In this document: one piece after another, positions 16,851 through 24,350 of the stretch
Numbering within the stretch: the first letter of the stretch is position 1
How the letters are laid out: the number at the start of each line of letters is the position of its first letter
Assembly: GCF_002113125.1 (NCBI RefSeq)
Contig: NZ_NEJP01000006.1
Coordinates: forward strand, 62,001-126,000
Direction: 5' to 3'
Source of the DNA: Pseudomonas sp. B20(2017)
GTDB lineage: Bacteria > Pseudomonadota > Gammaproteobacteria > Pseudomonadales > Pseudomonadaceae
DNA: 64,000 bases
Notes under the pieces: generated by a model
Databases searched by the model: none
The model's input: only the letters and a program-made list of their open reading frames with translations
What the model was told of the DNA's origin: nothing
Translations under genes and position numbers: made by a program

Positions 16851-18155
16851 ATGACCACTGAAATAATAAAAACAGACACGCTTGTTGTCGGCGCCGGTCA
16901 AGCGGGTGTGGCCATGAGTGAACACCTGAGCAAACTCGGTGTGCCGCACCTGGTGCTGGAGCGCAGCCGCATTGCCGAACGCTGGCGCACCGGTCGCTGG
17001 GACTCGCTGGTGGCCAACGGTCCGGCGTGGCACGACCGGTTTCCGGGGATGGAATTCGATGATGTCGATCCGGATGGTTTTGCCCACAAGGAACGTGTCG
17101 CCGATTACTTCGAAGCCTACGCGAAGAAATTCAACGCGCCGATCCGCACCGGCGTCGATGTGAAAAGCGTGGTGCGCAATGTCGGGCGTCCGGGCTTCAC
17201 CGTCGAGACCTCCGAGGGCGTGATCGAAGCGGCCCGCGTCGTTGCCGCCACCGGCCCGTTCCAGCGTCCGGTGATCCCGGCCATTGCGCCGAAGGATGAA
17301 CGCCTGTTGCAGATTCACTCGGCCGACTACCGCAACCCGCAACAACTGCCGGCCGGTGCCGTGCTGGTAGTCGGTGCCGGTTCGTCGGGCGTGCAGATCG
17401 CCGATGAATTGCAGCGCTCGGGCAAGCAGGTTTACCTCTCGGTCGGCGCCCACGACCGCCCTCCTCGCGCTTACCGCAACCGTGATTTCTGCTGGTGGCT
17501 CGGTGTGCTCGGCGAGTGGGACCAGGCCGCGATGAAACCTGGCCGCGAACACGTGACCATCGCCGTCAGCGGCGCCCATGGTGGTCGCACCATCGACTTC
17601 CGTGGCCTGGCCCATCGCGGCATGACCCTGGTTGGCGTCACCGAATCGTTCAGCGACGGCGTGGTGACCTTCAAGCAGGACCTGCGCGACAACCTCAAGC
17701 GTGGCGACGAGAACTACCTCGCGCTGCTGGATGCCGCCGACGCCTACATCGAACGCAACGGCCTCGATCTGCCGCTGGAACCGGAAGCCCGCGAGACTTA
17801 TCCGGATCCTGAATGCGTGAAAAAACCGCTGGCCGATCTCGATCTGGCCGCCGCCGGTATCACCTCGATCATCTGGGCCACCGGGTTTGCCGTGGACTAT
17901 TCGTGGCTGAAAGTCGCCGCTTTCGACGACAACGGCAAACCACAACACCAGCGCGGTGTGTCCAGCGAATCGGGCGTGTATTTCCTCGGCTTGCCGTGGC
18001 AGTCGCGACGCGGCTCGTCGTTCATCTGGGGCGTATGGCACGACGCCAAGCACGTGGCCGATCACATCGCGACCCAGCGCAAATACCTGGCTTATCGCGA
18101 TGCCGAACAACGCGAAGCCGCGCTGCACAACGCTGTCGACACCGTCGACGCTTGA
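16851..18155 (+). CDS. FAD/NAD(P)-dependent flavin monooxygenase (434 aa)
   Basis: Two dinucleotide-binding motifs, VVGAGQAGVAMSEHL (about 12-26, FAD) and VVGAGSSGVQIADEL (about 173, NAD(P)H), plus the late ATG-type motif IIWATGFAVDYSWL, identify a CzcO/flavin-containing monooxygenase-like enzyme. Such enzymes insert one oxygen into N, S or carbonyl carbon (Baeyer-Villiger). It is the first gene of a same-strand run with a RidA protein, DUF1028 protein, M20 deacylase and NCS1 permease, so the substrate is probably a nitrogenous heterocycle or amide. AGAAGGGATCAGAG precedes the ATG. Confidence 0.88.
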   Translation: MTTEIIKTDTLVVGAGQAGVAMSEHLSKLGVPHLVLERSRIAERWRTGRWDSLVANGPAWHDRFPGMEFDDVDPDGFAHKERVADYFEAYAKKFNAPIRTGVDVKSVVRNVGRPGFTVETSEGVIEAARVVAATGPFQRPVIPAIAPKDERLLQIHSADYRNPQQLPAGAVLVVGAGSSGVQIADELQRSGKQVYLSVGAHDRPPRAYRNRDFCWWLGVLGEWDQAAMKPGREHVTIAVSGAHGGRTIDFRGLAHRGMTLVGVTESFSDGVVTFKQDLRDNLKRGDENYLALLDAADAYIERNGLDLPLEPEARETYPDPECVKKPLADLDLAAAGITSIIWATGFAVDYSWLKVAAFDDNGKPQHQRGVSSESGVYFLGLPWQSRRGSSFIWGVWHDAKHVADHIATQRKYLAYRDAEQREAALHNAVDTVDA

Positions 18156-18213
18156 TTTCCCTCTTCAATCCCGGCGCCCGTCGCGCCGGGTCCGATTTCG
18201 TCAGGAGCCACAC

Positions 18214-18630
18214 ATGAGTCAGCCAACCCACACCCGCATCCGCATGTTCAACACCAAGGACACCTACCCGAACCAGACCCTGGACAACGACCTGTGCCAG
18301 GCCGTGCGCGCCGGCAACACTGTGTATGTCCGTGGTCAGGTCGGGACCAATTTCGATGGCGAACTGGTCGGCCTCGGCGACCCGCGCGCGCAGACCGAAC
18401 AGGCGATGCGCAACGTCAAGCAACTGCTCGAAGAGGCCGGCAGCGACCTGAGCCATATCGTCAAGACCACCACTTACCTGATCGACCCGCGCTACCGCGA
18501 GCCGGTGTATCAGGAAGTCGGCAAATGGTTGAAGGGCGTATTCCCGATCTCCACCGGGCTGGTGGTGTCGGCCTTGGGTCAGCCGCAGTGGCTGATGGAA
18601 ATCGATGTGGTGGCCGTTATCCCTGAGTAA
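18214..18630 (+). CDS. RidA/YjgF-family protein (138 aa)
   Basis: The fold is recognised from LCQAVRAGNTVYVRGQVGTNFDGELVG, the repeated RAQTEQAMRNVKQLLEEAGSD block and HIVKTTTYLIDPRYREPVY. RidA proteins are trimeric enamine/imine deaminases; those encoded in catabolic clusters (RutC-like) usually hydrolyse a reactive aminoacrylate or similar intermediate. AGGAG precedes the ATG at 18214. It lies 58 bp after the monooxygenase gene, consistent with acting on its product. Whether the catalytic Arg is retained needs an alignment. Confidence 0.88.
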   Translation: MSQPTHTRIRMFNTKDTYPNQTLDNDLCQAVRAGNTVYVRGQVGTNFDGELVGLGDPRAQTEQAMRNVKQLLEEAGSDLSHIVKTTTYLIDPRYREPVYQEVGKWLKGVFPISTGLVVSALGQPQWLMEIDVVAVIPE

Positions 18631-18651
18631 GTCGGCAGACCGAGTCACGGC

Positions 18652-18718
18652 CATCGCGAGCAGGCTCACTCCCACAGAGAAATGCGTTCCAAATGTGGGA
18701 GCGAGCCTGCCCGCGATG
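18652..18718. repeat. REP pair (GCGAGCAGGCTC type)
   Basis: Two REP units in inverted orientation (CATCGCGAGCAGGCTC... and ...GAGCCTGCCCGCGATG) with about 20 bp between them. It lies between the RidA and DUF1028 genes and could stabilise the upstream mRNA or lower expression of the genes that follow. Confidence 0.9.
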
Positions 18719-18749
18719 AGGCCAGCTCAGACAAACGAGGAGTAAAGAC

Positions 18750-19427
18750 ATGACATTTTCCATCGCCGCCCGTTGCCCCGAAACCGGTCAGTTCGGCATC
18801 GCCATCAGCTCTTCCAGCATCGCCGTCGGCGCCCGCTGCCCGTGGCTGCTGCCGGGTGTCGGCGCGGTGTCGAGCCAGAACATCACTCTGCCGTCGCTCG
18901 GCCCGGAAGTGCTCGCCTTGATGGAGCAAGGTCAGGCGCCCGAGGCGGCGCTGGACAAGGTGCTGACCCGCAACGGCTACAGTCAGTACCGGCAGATCAC
19001 TGCCATCAATCACCTCGGCCAGACCGCGCATTTCAGCGGCGCGCAGACCCTCGGCGTGCACAACGCCGTGTCCGGCGAACAGTGCGTGGCGGCGGGCAAC
19101 ATGCTCGCCGGGCGCTCGGTGATCGAAGCCATGGTCAGCGCGTTCGAAGAAGGCGAAGGTCAATTGGCCGATCGCCTGATCAAGGCCTTGCACGCCGCCC
19201 AGGCCTTGGGCGGTGAAGCAGGCCCGGTGCATTCGGCAGCCGTAGTCGTGGTTGGCGAACTGACCTGGCCCATCGTCAACCTGCGGGTGGACTGGGCCGA
19301 TGAAGATCCGATCGGCCAACTGCAAAAGCTCTGGGACGCCTATCGCCCGCAGCTTCAGGACTACATTGACCGCGCCCTCGACCCGGCGAAGGCGCCGGGT
19401 TATGGAGTTGCCGGAGACGATCGATGA
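18750..19427 (+). CDS. DUF1028-family protein (225 aa)
   Basis: The start MTFSIAARCPETGQFGIAISSSSIAVGARCPW and GVGAVSSQNITLPSLGP are hallmarks of DUF1028, a family with an N-terminal-nucleophile hydrolase-like fold found in amino-acid and heterocycle catabolic clusters. Its biochemical role is not established; a hydrolase for an amide or cyclic intermediate is plausible. GAGGAGTAAAGAC precedes the ATG. Its stop overlaps the start of the next gene (ATGA), so the two are translationally coupled. Confidence 0.88.
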   Translation: MTFSIAARCPETGQFGIAISSSSIAVGARCPWLLPGVGAVSSQNITLPSLGPEVLALMEQGQAPEAALDKVLTRNGYSQYRQITAINHLGQTAHFSGAQTLGVHNAVSGEQCVAAGNMLAGRSVIEAMVSAFEEGEGQLADRLIKALHAAQALGGEAGPVHSAAVVVVGELTWPIVNLRVDWADEDPIGQLQKLWDAYRPQLQDYIDRALDPAKAPGYGVAGDDR

Positions 19428-20572
19428 GCAACAGCGTCGCGTTGCTCAAGACGCTGGTGGGGTTCGATACCACCAGCCGCGAGTCCAACCTGCAATTGAT
19501 CGACTTCGTGCGCAGCTACCTCGAAAGTTTCGATGTGCCGTGCGAGCTGATTTACAACGATGAGCGCAGCAAGGCCAACCTGTTCGCCACGATCGGCCCG
19601 GCCGATCAGCCGGGCATCGTGCTGTCGGGGCACACCGATGTGGTGCCCGTTGATGGCCAGCCATGGACGCTGCCACCGTTTGAACTCAGCGAGCATGACG
19701 GTAAGCTCTATGGTCGCGGCACGGCGGACATGAAAGGCTACATCGCCTGCGTGCTAGCGCTGGTGCCGTCGTTGATCGAAGCTCCGTTGCGACTGCCCGT
19801 GCACATTGCCCTGTCGTACGACGAAGAGGTCGGCTGCCTCGGTGTGCGTTCGCTGCTCAAGGTGCTGGAGCAGCGTCCGGTCAAACCGCTGCTGTGCATC
19901 ATCGGCGAGCCGACCGAACTCAAACCGGTGCTCGGGCACAAGGGCAAACTGGCGGTGCGCTGCGATGTCCAGGGTCACGCCTGTCACTCGGCCTACGCGC
20001 CGCTCGGAGTGAACGCCATCGAATGCGCCGCCGAGCTGATCGGCGAGCTGGGGCGTATCGGTCGAAAGCTCAGGGATGAACATCTCGACCCGCGTTTCGA
20101 CCCGCCGTATTCCACGGTGCAAACCGGTGTGATCAGCGGTGGCAAGGCGTTGAACATTGTCCCCGCCGACTGCCGTTTCGACTTCGAGATCCGCGCCCTG
20201 CCCTCGCAGGATCCGGCGCTTGTCGCGCAGCAACTCAGGGCCTACGCCGAGCAGCAAATGCTGCCGCGCATGCGGGCCGTCAGTGAGCAGAGCGATATCC
20301 GGTTCAGTGAATTGTCGGCCTATCCGGGATTGGCCACAGATGCCCGAAGCAAGGCTGCGGAACTGATCGCCATGTTCTGTGGTTCGGACGATTTCGGCAC
20401 CGTGGCGTTTGGGACTGAAGGCGGATTGTTCGATGAGGTGGGGATTCCCACGGTGGTGTGCGGCCCCGGCAGCATGGATCAGGGCCACAAGCCGGACGAG
20501 TTCGTCAGCGTCGATCAGCTCACGGCCTGCGATGCGATGCTGCAACGGATGCTGGCGTTGATTCGCCTTTGA
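19424..20572 (+). CDS. M20-family deacylase, ArgE/acetylornithine deacetylase-like (382 aa)
   Basis: Metal and catalytic residues of M20 peptidases are visible: His70 and Asp72 in SGHTDVVPVDG, Asp102 in YGRGTADMKGYIA, and Glu134-Glu135 in SYDEEVGCLG. A dimerisation domain follows (about 180-290). The family name is acetylornithine deacetylase, but the setting between a DUF1028 protein and an NCS1 permease argues for a catabolic N-acyl or N-carbamoyl hydrolase rather than arginine synthesis. GGAG lies 7 bases before the start, inside the end of the upstream gene. Confidence 0.85.
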   Translation: MSNSVALLKTLVGFDTTSRESNLQLIDFVRSYLESFDVPCELIYNDERSKANLFATIGPADQPGIVLSGHTDVVPVDGQPWTLPPFELSEHDGKLYGRGTADMKGYIACVLALVPSLIEAPLRLPVHIALSYDEEVGCLGVRSLLKVLEQRPVKPLLCIIGEPTELKPVLGHKGKLAVRCDVQGHACHSAYAPLGVNAIECAAELIGELGRIGRKLRDEHLDPRFDPPYSTVQTGVISGGKALNIVPADCRFDFEIRALPSQDPALVAQQLRAYAEQQMLPRMRAVSEQSDIRFSELSAYPGLATDARSKAAELIAMFCGSDDFGTVAFGTEGGLFDEVGIPTVVCGPGSMDQGHKPDEFVSVDQLTACDAMLQRMLALIRL

Positions 20573-20588
20573 TTCCTGCCCCCAACGT

Positions 20589-20691
20589 TGTGGGAGCGGG
20601 CTTGGTCCGGGCGGCTCTCCGGCATGGCATCAGATCAGCCTCTGCTTATGCTGAGGCTGACAGCCTCTTCGCGGGCAAGCCCGCTCCCACA
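20589..20691. repeat. REP pair after the M20 deacylase gene
   Basis: TGTGGGAGCGGGCTTGGTCC on the left and GCGGGCAAGCCCGCTCCCAC on the right, about 60 bp apart. The left unit is degenerate after GGCTTG. The gap also holds an imperfect inverted repeat around CTTATGCTGAG. Confidence 0.88.
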
Positions 20692-20969
20692 GTAATCCGG
20701 CGATTGACGCAGATTTCCGATGCGCCGCAACCGACAGACAGCTGCTCCAATGGAGGTCAGCTGCGTTGTCGTTCATGACGCTGAAACACCCGAAACAAAG
20801 CGTTTTCATCTGACCGAAGAGCCTCGTTTTTTTAACGCCTGAAGCAACAAAACTACTAATTTATCTCTCACCTTTCCTTGCCCATGATCAACCCCAACAA
20901 GAAATGCGCCGTCCGTGCCGGCGCTCACTGAAGTACGTCCACGTACTCGTCCTTGCCTTGGAGTTCGTC
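20692..20969 (+). promoter_or_regulatory. Leader region of the second NCS1 permease
   Basis: 278 bp without a gene. It contains AGCAACAAAACTACTAA (about 20843-20859), an A/C-rich stretch, and CCCCAACAAGAAATG (20892-20906). A perfect hairpin AGTACGT-CC-ACGTACT (20932-20947) sits about 9 bases before the TTGGAG Shine-Dalgarno. The hairpin position suggests translational control or an operator. An in-frame ATG at 20904 could extend the permease by 22 residues, but the paralogue has no such extension. Confidence 0.4.
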
Positions 20970-22385
20970 ATGGCCACCTCTGCAACAACGTCCGCACCGC
21001 TCATTGAAAAACACACGATCGGCTACGTGCCGCCCGAAGATCGCCACGGAAAGGTTCGGGATCTGTTCACCCTCTGGTTCGGCGGCAATATCGCGCCGCT
21101 GCCCATCGTCACCGGCGCTCTCGGCGTGCAGCTGTTTCACCTGAATCTGGTGTGGGGCATCGTCGCCATTCTGGTCGGCCATCTGGTCGGCGGTGTGCTG
21201 ATGGCGCTGCACTCGGCGCAGGGCCCGCAGATGGGCATTCCGCAGATGATCCAGAGCCGTGCGCAGTTCGGTTCCCTCGGCGCGCTGCTGGTGGTGTTGA
21301 TTGCCGGCGTCATGTACATCGGCTTCTTCGCCTCCAACATTGTGCTCGCCGGCAAGTCCCTGCATGGTGTGGTCGACAGCGTTCCGGTGCCAGTCGGCAT
21401 CGTCATCGGCGCGCTGGGTTCGGGGATCATCGGCATCATCGGTTACCGCTTCATTCACGTGCTCAACCGCATCGGCACCTGGGTCTTGGGGATCGGCATC
21501 GTGGTCGGCTTCGGCTACATCCTCACCCACATCCAGAGCGATGATTTCCTCACTCGCGGCAGCTTCAACATCTCGGGCTGGCTCGCCACCGTGTCGCTGG
21601 CGGCGCTGTGGCAGATCGCGTTTGCGCCTTACGTCTCGGACTACTCGCGCTACCTGCCGGCGAACGTGCCGGTGGCGGCGACCTTCTGGACGACCTATCT
21701 GGGATCGGCACTGGGTTCGAGCCTGTCGTTCGTGTTTGGCGCGGTCGCCGTGCTTGCAACGCCCGTGGGCATGGACACCATGGACGCGGTGAAACTTGCC
21801 ACCGGCGCCATCGGCCCATTGATGCTGGTGCTGTTCCTGCTCAGCGTGATCAGCCACAACGCCCTCAACCTGTACGGCGCAGTGCTGTCGCTGATCACGC
21901 TGGTACAAACCTTCGCCTACCGCTGGATTCCGACCGCCAAGAGTCGTGCGGTAATTTCGATCATCGTGCTGCTGGCCTGCTGCTTCGCTGCGGTCGGCGC
22001 CTCGGCAGACTTCATCGGCCACTTCGTCGACATGGTGCTGGTGCTGCTGGTGGTGTTGGTGCCGTGGACAGCGATCAACCTGATCGACTTCTACGCCATT
22101 CACAAAGGCCAATACGACATCGGCTCGATCTTCAAAGTCGACGGCGGCATCTATGGCCGCTACAACCCGCAAGCGTTGCTGGCCTATGCGATCGGTATCG
22201 CCGTGCAGATTCCGTTCATGAACACGCCGCTGTACGTCGGGCCGGTGTCGGCGCACATCAACGGCGCGGACCTTTCGTGGGTGGTCGGCTTGCTGGTGAC
22301 CTCGCCGCTGTATTTCTGGCTGGCGACTCGTGACAGTGCTTATCGTCGGCGACTGACATCCGGGAAACTGGCGGGCAGTCTCTGA
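20970..22385 (+). CDS. NCS1-family permease, second copy (471 aa)
   Basis: This is a paralogue of the permease at 10875-12281; shared blocks include PLIEKHTIGYVPPEDRHGK, NIAPLPIVTGAL, FLTRGSFNISGWLATVSL, APYVSDYSRYLP and the tail region with YVGP. Twelve membrane segments are expected. Substrates of the family are cytosine, purines, allantoin, hydantoin and similar rings. It lies at the end of the monooxygenase/RidA/DUF1028/M20 run and probably imports the substrate. TTGGAGTTCGTC precedes the ATG. Key substrate residues were not aligned, so the exact ring is not predicted. Confidence 0.9.
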   Translation: MATSATTSAPLIEKHTIGYVPPEDRHGKVRDLFTLWFGGNIAPLPIVTGALGVQLFHLNLVWGIVAILVGHLVGGVLMALHSAQGPQMGIPQMIQSRAQFGSLGALLVVLIAGVMYIGFFASNIVLAGKSLHGVVDSVPVPVGIVIGALGSGIIGIIGYRFIHVLNRIGTWVLGIGIVVGFGYILTHIQSDDFLTRGSFNISGWLATVSLAALWQIAFAPYVSDYSRYLPANVPVAATFWTTYLGSALGSSLSFVFGAVAVLATPVGMDTMDAVKLATGAIGPLMLVLFLLSVISHNALNLYGAVLSLITLVQTFAYRWIPTAKSRAVISIIVLLACCFAAVGASADFIGHFVDMVLVLLVVLVPWTAINLIDFYAIHKGQYDIGSIFKVDGGIYGRYNPQALLAYAIGIAVQIPFMNTPLYVGPVSAHINGADLSWVVGLLVTSPLYFWLATRDSAYRRRLTSGKLAGSL

Positions 22386-22484
22386 GATTGACTCGATGCA
22401 CCACCAAGGTCCGCCCTGTGCGGGCCTTCTGCTTTGCGTTGTGCTATTTCTTTACGCCCGACGACAACCGGAGATGGAAATCCA

Positions 22485-23108
22485 ATGCTGCGAATTCTGG
22501 GCAAAGCCTCATCGATCAATGTGCGCAAAGTGCTGTGGGCCTGTGCTGAACTGAACCTTCCCTTCGAACGCGAGGACTGGGGCTCAGGTTTTCAATCGAC
22601 GTCGACGCCGGAGTTCCTCGCACTCAATCCCTGCGCGATGGTGCCGGTGATTCAGGACGATGACTTCACGCTGTGGGAGTCGAACTCGATCATTCGCTAT
22701 CTGGCGTCGCGTTATGCCGGCGAACAACTTTACCCAAGCGAGGCACGCGCCCGAGCGCGGGTGGATCAATGGATCGACTGGCAGGCTTCGGAGTTGAACA
22801 AATCCTGGTCTTACGCGTTCATGTCGCTGGTGCGCAAGTCACCCTCGCATCAGGACAGCGTTGCTCTTGCGACCGGTTGCCGGGAGTGGACAAGGCACAT
22901 GGAGATCCTCGACCGGCAGCTGCAAAAAACCGGCGCCTATGTCAGCGGCGAGCAGTTTTCCCTCGCCGACATCCCTATCGGCCTGTCGGTCAATCGCTGG
23001 TTCGAGACGCCGCTGGAACATCCAAATCTGCCGGCGGTGAGCGATTATTACGAACGCTTGAGCCAGCGCCCCGCTTACCGGTTGCACGGACGCAACGGCA
23101 CCCCGTGA
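22485..23108 (+). CDS. Glutathione S-transferase family protein (207 aa)
   Basis: The N-terminal thioredoxin-like domain holds [49 protein letters not shown] (glutathione-binding cis-Pro and ES motif); the helical C-domain has [17 protein letters not shown]. The Ser near residue 9 to 10 is the likely catalytic residue. GGAGATGG is 7 bases upstream of the ATG. It could conjugate an electrophile or act in a catabolic ring-opening step. It follows the permease by 99 bp on the same strand. Confidence 0.88.
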   Translation: MLRILGKASSINVRKVLWACAELNLPFEREDWGSGFQSTSTPEFLALNPCAMVPVIQDDDFTLWESNSIIRYLASRYAGEQLYPSEARARARVDQWIDWQASELNKSWSYAFMSLVRKSPSHQDSVALATGCREWTRHMEILDRQLQKTGAYVSGEQFSLADIPIGLSVNRWFETPLEHPNLPAVSDYYERLSQRPAYRLHGRNGTP

Positions 23109-23114
23109 TGCCGG

Positions 23115-23612
23115 TCATCTGTTTTTGAACGCCTCACGCCGCGCCTGTCGTTCGGCGGCGTATGCCTCCTGCGGCTGGCTGATCAGATCCTCACGACGCA
23201 ACACTTCACCGCAGTGATCGCACAACGGCCCAAGGCCCGCGCTGTGGTTGCAGGTCTTGTGGGTCATGTTCACGGCCAGCCCTTCCTCCGGCGACTTGCA
23301 CCAGGTTTCGCCCCAGGCGCGTAACGCAATCACCACCGGGTAAAACGCCTCGCCTTTTGCGGTGAGGTGGTACTCGTAGCGTTTTGGCCGCTCGTTGTAC
23401 AAGCGGCGCTCGACCAGCCCGTCCGCCTCCAGGCTTTTCAGACGGGCGGCAACCATCTGCGGCGTACCGCCGGTCTGGGCCAGGATCTCGTCGTAGCGAT
23501 GGCTGCCCATGAACAATTCGCGCAAAACCAGCACCGTCCAGCGGTCGCCGACGATCGCCTCGGCCCGGGAAATCGGGCACAGCGTATCGGGAAGACTATC
23601 GTTTACAGCCAT
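23115..23612 (-). CDS. HxlR-family regulator with C-terminal Cys motif (165 aa)
   Basis: The HxlR winged helix is shown by CPISRAEAIVGDRWTVLVLRELFMG, RYDEILAQTGGTPQMVAARLKSLEADGLVERR and YEYHLTAKGEAFYPV. The C-terminus adds CNHSAGLGPLCDHCGEVL, a Cys/His cluster that may bind zinc or sense redox state, not present in the shorter HxlR protein at 15143. It is divergent from the isochorismatase/dehydrogenase operon across 99 bp containing a palindrome, and probably represses that operon. It converges with the GST gene, 6 bp between stops. Confidence 0.9.
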   Translation of the reverse strand: MAVNDSLPDTLCPISRAEAIVGDRWTVLVLRELFMGSHRYDEILAQTGGTPQMVAARLKSLEADGLVERRLYNERPKRYEYHLTAKGEAFYPVVIALRAWGETWCKSPEEGLAVNMTHKTCNHSAGLGPLCDHCGEVLRREDLISQPQEAYAAERQARREAFKNR

Positions 23613-23637
23613 CAGGGCTTGCCTCTTTCACAGTTAC

Positions 23638-23650
23638 TATGATTATCATA
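23638..23650. promoter_or_regulatory. Palindromic operator candidate TATGATTATCATA
   Basis: A perfect 13-bp palindrome lies 25 bp upstream of the HxlR gene and 61 bp upstream of the hydrolase gene. HxlR dimers bind short AT-rich dyads of this kind, so this is the best operator candidate for autoregulation and control of the divergent operon. Confidence 0.55.
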
Positions 23651-23711
23651 TCGACAAGATGCGGGAACAAGCCCTGAGCATCGATCACTCTCATTGCCGG
23701 AGTACATCGTC

Positions 23712-24350
23712 ATGTCGAAACCTCTCTATCCGCTCGACAGAACCGCCTACCTGCTGGTCGATCCGTACAACGATTTTCTCTCCGACGGCGGCAAGATCTT
23801 TCCGCTGATCAAGCCAATGGCCGAGCAGAACGGCCTGCTCGACAACCTGCGCAAACTCGATCGTGCCGTACGGGCACTGCCGATTCCGGTCGTCATCGTA
23901 CCCCATCATCGCTGGGTCAAAGGCGACTACGAGAACTGGGATCACCCAAGTCCGACCCAATGCAAAATCATGCACATGCACCACTTTGCGCGCGGCGAAT
24001 GGGGCGGTGAATGGCATCCTGATTTTGCGCCGAAGGACGGCGACATCGTGGTTCAGGAACACTGGGGCTCCAGCGGCTTCGCCAATACCGACCTGGATTT
24101 TCGGCTGAAACAGCAAGGCATCACCCACGTAATCATCGTCGGCCTGCTGGCCAATACCTGCATCGAAGCCACTGCGCGCTATGCATCGGAACTCGGCTAT
24201 CACGTCACGCTGGTGCGCGATGCCACCGCCGCGTTCAAAGAGGAAATGATGCACGCCGCCCACGAACTCAACGGCCCGACGTTCGCCCATGCCATCACTA
24301 CCACAGACGAACTGATCGCCAATCTTCAGTCGCAGGGTGACGCGAAATGA
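23712..24350 (+). CDS. Isochorismatase-fold cysteine hydrolase (212 aa)
   Basis: The fold is identified by AYLLVDPYNDFLSDGG (catalytic Asp), the region VVQEHWGSSGFANTDLDFRL and GLLANTCIEATARYASELGY (nucleophilic Cys). Members hydrolyse amides, ureido acids or biuret-type compounds; RutB belongs to this superfamily. The usual catalytic Lys is not obvious: relatives with KEHW carry Lys where this protein has Gln (QEHW), so activity should be checked. The stop overlaps the start of the dehydrogenase gene by 4 bp (ATGA), showing translational coupling. The ATG at 23712 is preferred over an upstream one for family length. Confidence 0.85.
   Translation: MSKPLYPLDRTAYLLVDPYNDFLSDGGKIFPLIKPMAEQNGLLDNLRKLDRAVRALPIPVVIVPHHRWVKGDYENWDHPSPTQCKIMHMHHFARGEWGGEWHPDFAPKDGDIVVQEHWGSSGFANTDLDFRLKQQGITHVIIVGLLANTCIEATARYASELGYHVTLVRDATAAFKEEMMHAAHELNGPTFAHAITTTDELIANLQSQGDAK

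Noticed and set aside
16845..18128. 427-codon minus-strand frame opposite the FAD monooxygenase
   Set aside because: Shadow frame; the plus strand carries clear FAD/NAD motifs and family similarity.
12607..24350. True rut operon
   Set aside because: The families match Rut roles, but gene order, extra genes and the protein sequences differ from RutA-G, and the permeases are NCS1 rather than the NCS2 type of RutG.
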